From [Scytonema hofmanni] UTEX 2349 (GTDB taxonomy: Bacteria; Cyanobacteriota; Cyanobacteriia; Cyanobacteriales; Nostocaceae), in the NCBI RefSeq assembly GCF_000582685.1, contig NZ_KK073768.1:4955454-5019453 (forward strand): a DNA stretch of 64,000 nucleotides. Direction: 5' to 3'. Shown piece after piece: positions 62,282-64,000 of the stretch. Under the pieces are notes generated by a model. It was given only the letters and a program-made list of their open reading frames with translations. It did no database searches and was not told the DNA's origin. How positions within the stretch are numbered: the first letter of the stretch is position 1; every line of letters starts with the position of its first letter. The translations under genes and the position numbers were made by a program.

Positions 62282-62880
62282 CCAGCACCGCCATATGAAA
62301 CAAATTTTTACTATTCTTATCTATCTTTGCTCTTTTATCGGTGGTGTGTCAATTAAATTCCGCTTGTTATATAGACAAAATTCAATAATTAATATTCATT
62401 TTTATTGAAAGCGACGGGAAACTCCATCCCCTTGTGGGTGGAGAGGGATAGTCGCCCCGTCGCTTGGGGCATTGGGCATTGGTAACTTCTTCCCCATGCC
62501 CCATGCCCCATTCCCCATGCCCTAAAACTCCATCCCCTTGTGGGTGGAGTTTTTTATCTAGTTTTTCTATTACATATATCATATCCGCAGATTTACGGTG
62601 TCAAAATTCCAAATATTTATAAAATATTTATAAATCTCTACGAAAAACATAAAAATTTCGTAAAAGATACGGATGTTACCGAATTTCTTTGAGGCTTATG
62701 CCTATAGTAATGAAAGTTAACACAAATTATACGGCATGAATACTGACGATATCTCTTTTAAAAGGATTGCTATACTTACCTTGGTATAAGGTAAGGCAAG
62801 TAAACTTTTGATTGAAAGAAAAGCAGTATTAATGTTGTTTTTGTATTTTTTTGAAGTTTTCCCACTACCCTCTTAAATTC
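62282..62880. other. Divergent gap between DedA and STAS genes
   Basis: About 600 bases. The repeat at 62411-62555 fills the middle. Nothing else was found; the last 300 bases are AT-rich and should contain the STAS promoter. Confidence 0.5.
62411..62555 (+). repeat. STRR tract flanked by direct copies of a hairpin
   Basis: AACTCCATCCCCTTGTGGG occurs at 62411-62435 and again at 62525-62549, with GGGCATTGG and CCCCATG heptads between. The second copy continues as an 11-bp stem plus TTTTTT, a good terminator shape on the + strand, but no + gene lies upstream. Confidence 0.65.
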
Positions 62881-63231
62881 ATGATCGCACAAGAATGTCA
62901 AGTGATTTTGTTCAAACCCCAAGGAAGCATAGACTTGGAAGGTGGTAAGGCTTTGAGCGAACAAATGGCTACTGTGAAGCCTCAGCGTGATCAACTCTGG
63001 ATTATTGATTTAGCTGAAGTGGATTTAATGAATAGTTCTGGCTTGGTTCCCTTAGTAAAAGGACTTAAAATAGCCCGACAAAGTGGTTGTCGCTTGGTTA
63101 TTTGCAATTGTTCGGCTTCTGTGCGGTTAATTTTGGAACTTACCCAACTGGACTCTGTTTTTGAAATTTTTGATACTTACCAAGATATATTCACCATTGT
63201 CAAGGATAGTAGTTTGGTTGTAGTAGGCTGA
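62881..63231 (+). CDS. STAS-domain protein (anti-sigma factor antagonist-like)
   Basis: A 116-residue single STAS domain (about 5-100). VILFKPQGSIDLEGGKALSEQMA, LWIIDLAEVDLMNSSGLVPLVKGLKIARQSG and LELTQLDSVFEIFDT match the SpoIIAA/RsbV fold. The Ser-Ser in MNSSGL is the usual phospho-site, so control by a serine kinase/phosphatase is likely. Possible targets are an anti-sigma factor or a PP2C/partner-switch protein; SigF elsewhere in the window is a candidate only by reasoning. ATG 62881 (MIAQECQV) is preferred to a TTG at 62851. Confidence 0.85.
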   Translation: MIAQECQVILFKPQGSIDLEGGKALSEQMATVKPQRDQLWIIDLAEVDLMNSSGLVPLVKGLKIARQSGCRLVICNCSASVRLILELTQLDSVFEIFDTYQDIFTIVKDSSLVVVG

Positions 63232-63541
63232 AATTATATCTCATAGAGAGAATAATGGTGAGGCGATCGCGCAAGTTTTGGACTACCAATGACACTCTAA
63301 ATAAACATGAGTGTTTATAGTTGTAAATTTTATAGGCAAATATTACATTGTCTATAAAACCTATTTAGGAGTAACCCTGAACGGGGGAACTACAACCCCC
63401 TGTATCCCTTCCTTGAAGCCATTTATGCTTGTTTAGTTTTAGGCAATAAGTAAGCAGCAACTACTTCCACAGAGTTAATTATTTTAGCATATTTTTTTAA
63501 TTAAGCACGCCTCAAGCTTTTCATCTGACCTAGTGACATCT
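63232..63541. other. Gap before the IS605-type remnant
   Basis: About 310 bases. It holds a GGGGG/CCCCC hairpin (63383-63400) and is otherwise AT-rich. No gene is seen. Confidence 0.45.
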
Positions 63542-63574
63542 CCTACACTGACCCGATGACGGGTACAGTGTAGG
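63542..63574. other. Hairpin at the end of an IS200/IS605-type element
   Basis: CCTACACTG-ACCCG (63542-63555) and CGGGT-A-CAGTGTAGG (63560-63574) pair over 14 bp, with a 1-nt bulge and an ATGA loop. Its place just past the tnpB stop fits the right-end hairpin of IS605-type elements and the guide-RNA scaffold that overlaps that end. Confidence 0.55.
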
Positions 63575-63591
63575 CTTCCAAGACAATCCGG

Positions 63592-64000
63592 CTATCGCTG
63601 AGGAGGCTCTTGGCTTTTGAGAACGGAATGCCCTACCGCTCTATTTTTTATATTTATCGCGGCGTTATGATCGCGATCTAAACTGCATCCACAATTATGA
63701 CAGTCATGCCATCTTACGTGCAGCTTTTTAGAAACTTTCACACCACAATTAGAGCAATCTTGACTTGTGCCAGACGCGTGACAAAGGATAACACATAATC
63801 CAGCATTTTCGGCTTTGATTTGTAGTATCGACAGAAAGCGCGTGCCCTCCAGCGTCCGTAATAGATTTAGCTAATCGGGTAGGTGCAAGTCCTTTTACAT
63901 TCAAATCTTCAACCGCAATAACATCATATTTTCAACAGATTGTTAGCGGTTTTAAAGTGAAAGTCTTTCCTTTTATCCGCAACTTTCTTGTGTTGCTTCC
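63592..64000 (-). pseudogene. tnpB: Frameshifted TnpB (IS200/IS605 OrfB), 3' part
   Basis: Read on the reverse strand, the fragment gives KKVADKRKDFHFKTANNLL in one frame, KYDVIAVEDLNVKGLAPTRL in a second, and LSILQIKAENAGLCVILCHA, DCSNCGVKVSKKLHVRWHDC and HNCGCSLDRDHNAAINI in a third. These are the TnpB RuvC core (VEDLNV, DRDHNAA) and the CxxC...CxxC zinc finger. Two frame changes, near 63930 and 63840, break the gene; the stop is at 63592. The N-terminal part lies beyond the edge. TnpB is an RNA-guided nuclease in active elements; this one is decayed. Confidence 0.8.

Noticed and set aside
62382..62582. Reverse frame in the STRR before the STAS gene
   Set aside because: Encodes heptad repeats (HGEWGMGHGE) and hairpin sequence.

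Overview
The window looks like chromosome of a filamentous, heterocyst-type cyanobacterium (Nostocales, in the Calothrix/Tolypothrix/Nostoc range). Evidence: a psbO photosystem II gene, a cyanobacterial group 3 sigma factor, many HIP1 octamers (GCGATCGC) in genes and gaps, heptad-type tandem repeats (CCCCATG, CAACTAT, CAACTAA), dispersed palindromes in most gaps, and cyanobacterial forms of STAND/WD40 and hybrid-kinase proteins. No rRNA, tRNA or CRISPR array was found.

Layout. 1-8.2 kb: the 5' part of ftsQ (reverse), then a P-loop ATPase and a very large STAND NTPase with TPR-like and 14 WD40 repeats. 8.3-20.8 kb: mostly housekeeping and small conserved genes: psbO, a DUF4058 protein, sigF followed by a lipoprotein and a small protein, a zinc alcohol dehydrogenase, a zinc-ribbon protein, a GT4 glycosyltransferase, exonuclease III, an NmrA-like SDR and an orphan HlyD-like adaptor. 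20.8-32.1 kb: an accessory zone with two truncated genes abutting head-on, a UPF0175/DUF3368 toxin-antitoxin pair, an intact 1.4 kb IS (IS4/IS701-like), an IS982-family IS, and three signal-peptide-less proteases (S8, calpain, S8). Short MITE-like elements here share terminal sequence with the larger IS. 32-44 kb: two EamA transporters, an MscS channel, a ChrA transporter, two tandem hybrid two-component proteins and an overlapping kinase/regulator pair.

44.9-57.5 kb: a divergent type I secretion neighbourhood. The reverse arm has a GT-A-like protein, a pentapeptide-repeat/RTX protein, a glycosyltransferase fused to a parvulin-type prolyl isomerase, and an RTX protein. The forward arm has an ABC exporter (cyclic-nucleotide-binding-like domain plus a C39-like domain without its catalytic residues) and a HlyD adaptor. 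No TolC-type outer-membrane gene is present. 57.7-64 kb: ligA, a PIN-domain remnant, argG, dedA-like, a STAS protein and a frameshifted tnpB running off the end.

How the parts may work together (inference): the exporter and adaptor would move the two nearby RTX proteins and possibly the three proteases to the surface or medium, with the GT-parvulin fusion helping to modify or fold exported proteins. The most unusual items are that fusion, the degenerate C39 exporter, the protease group between two unrelated insertion sequences, and the IS/MITE family sharing termini.
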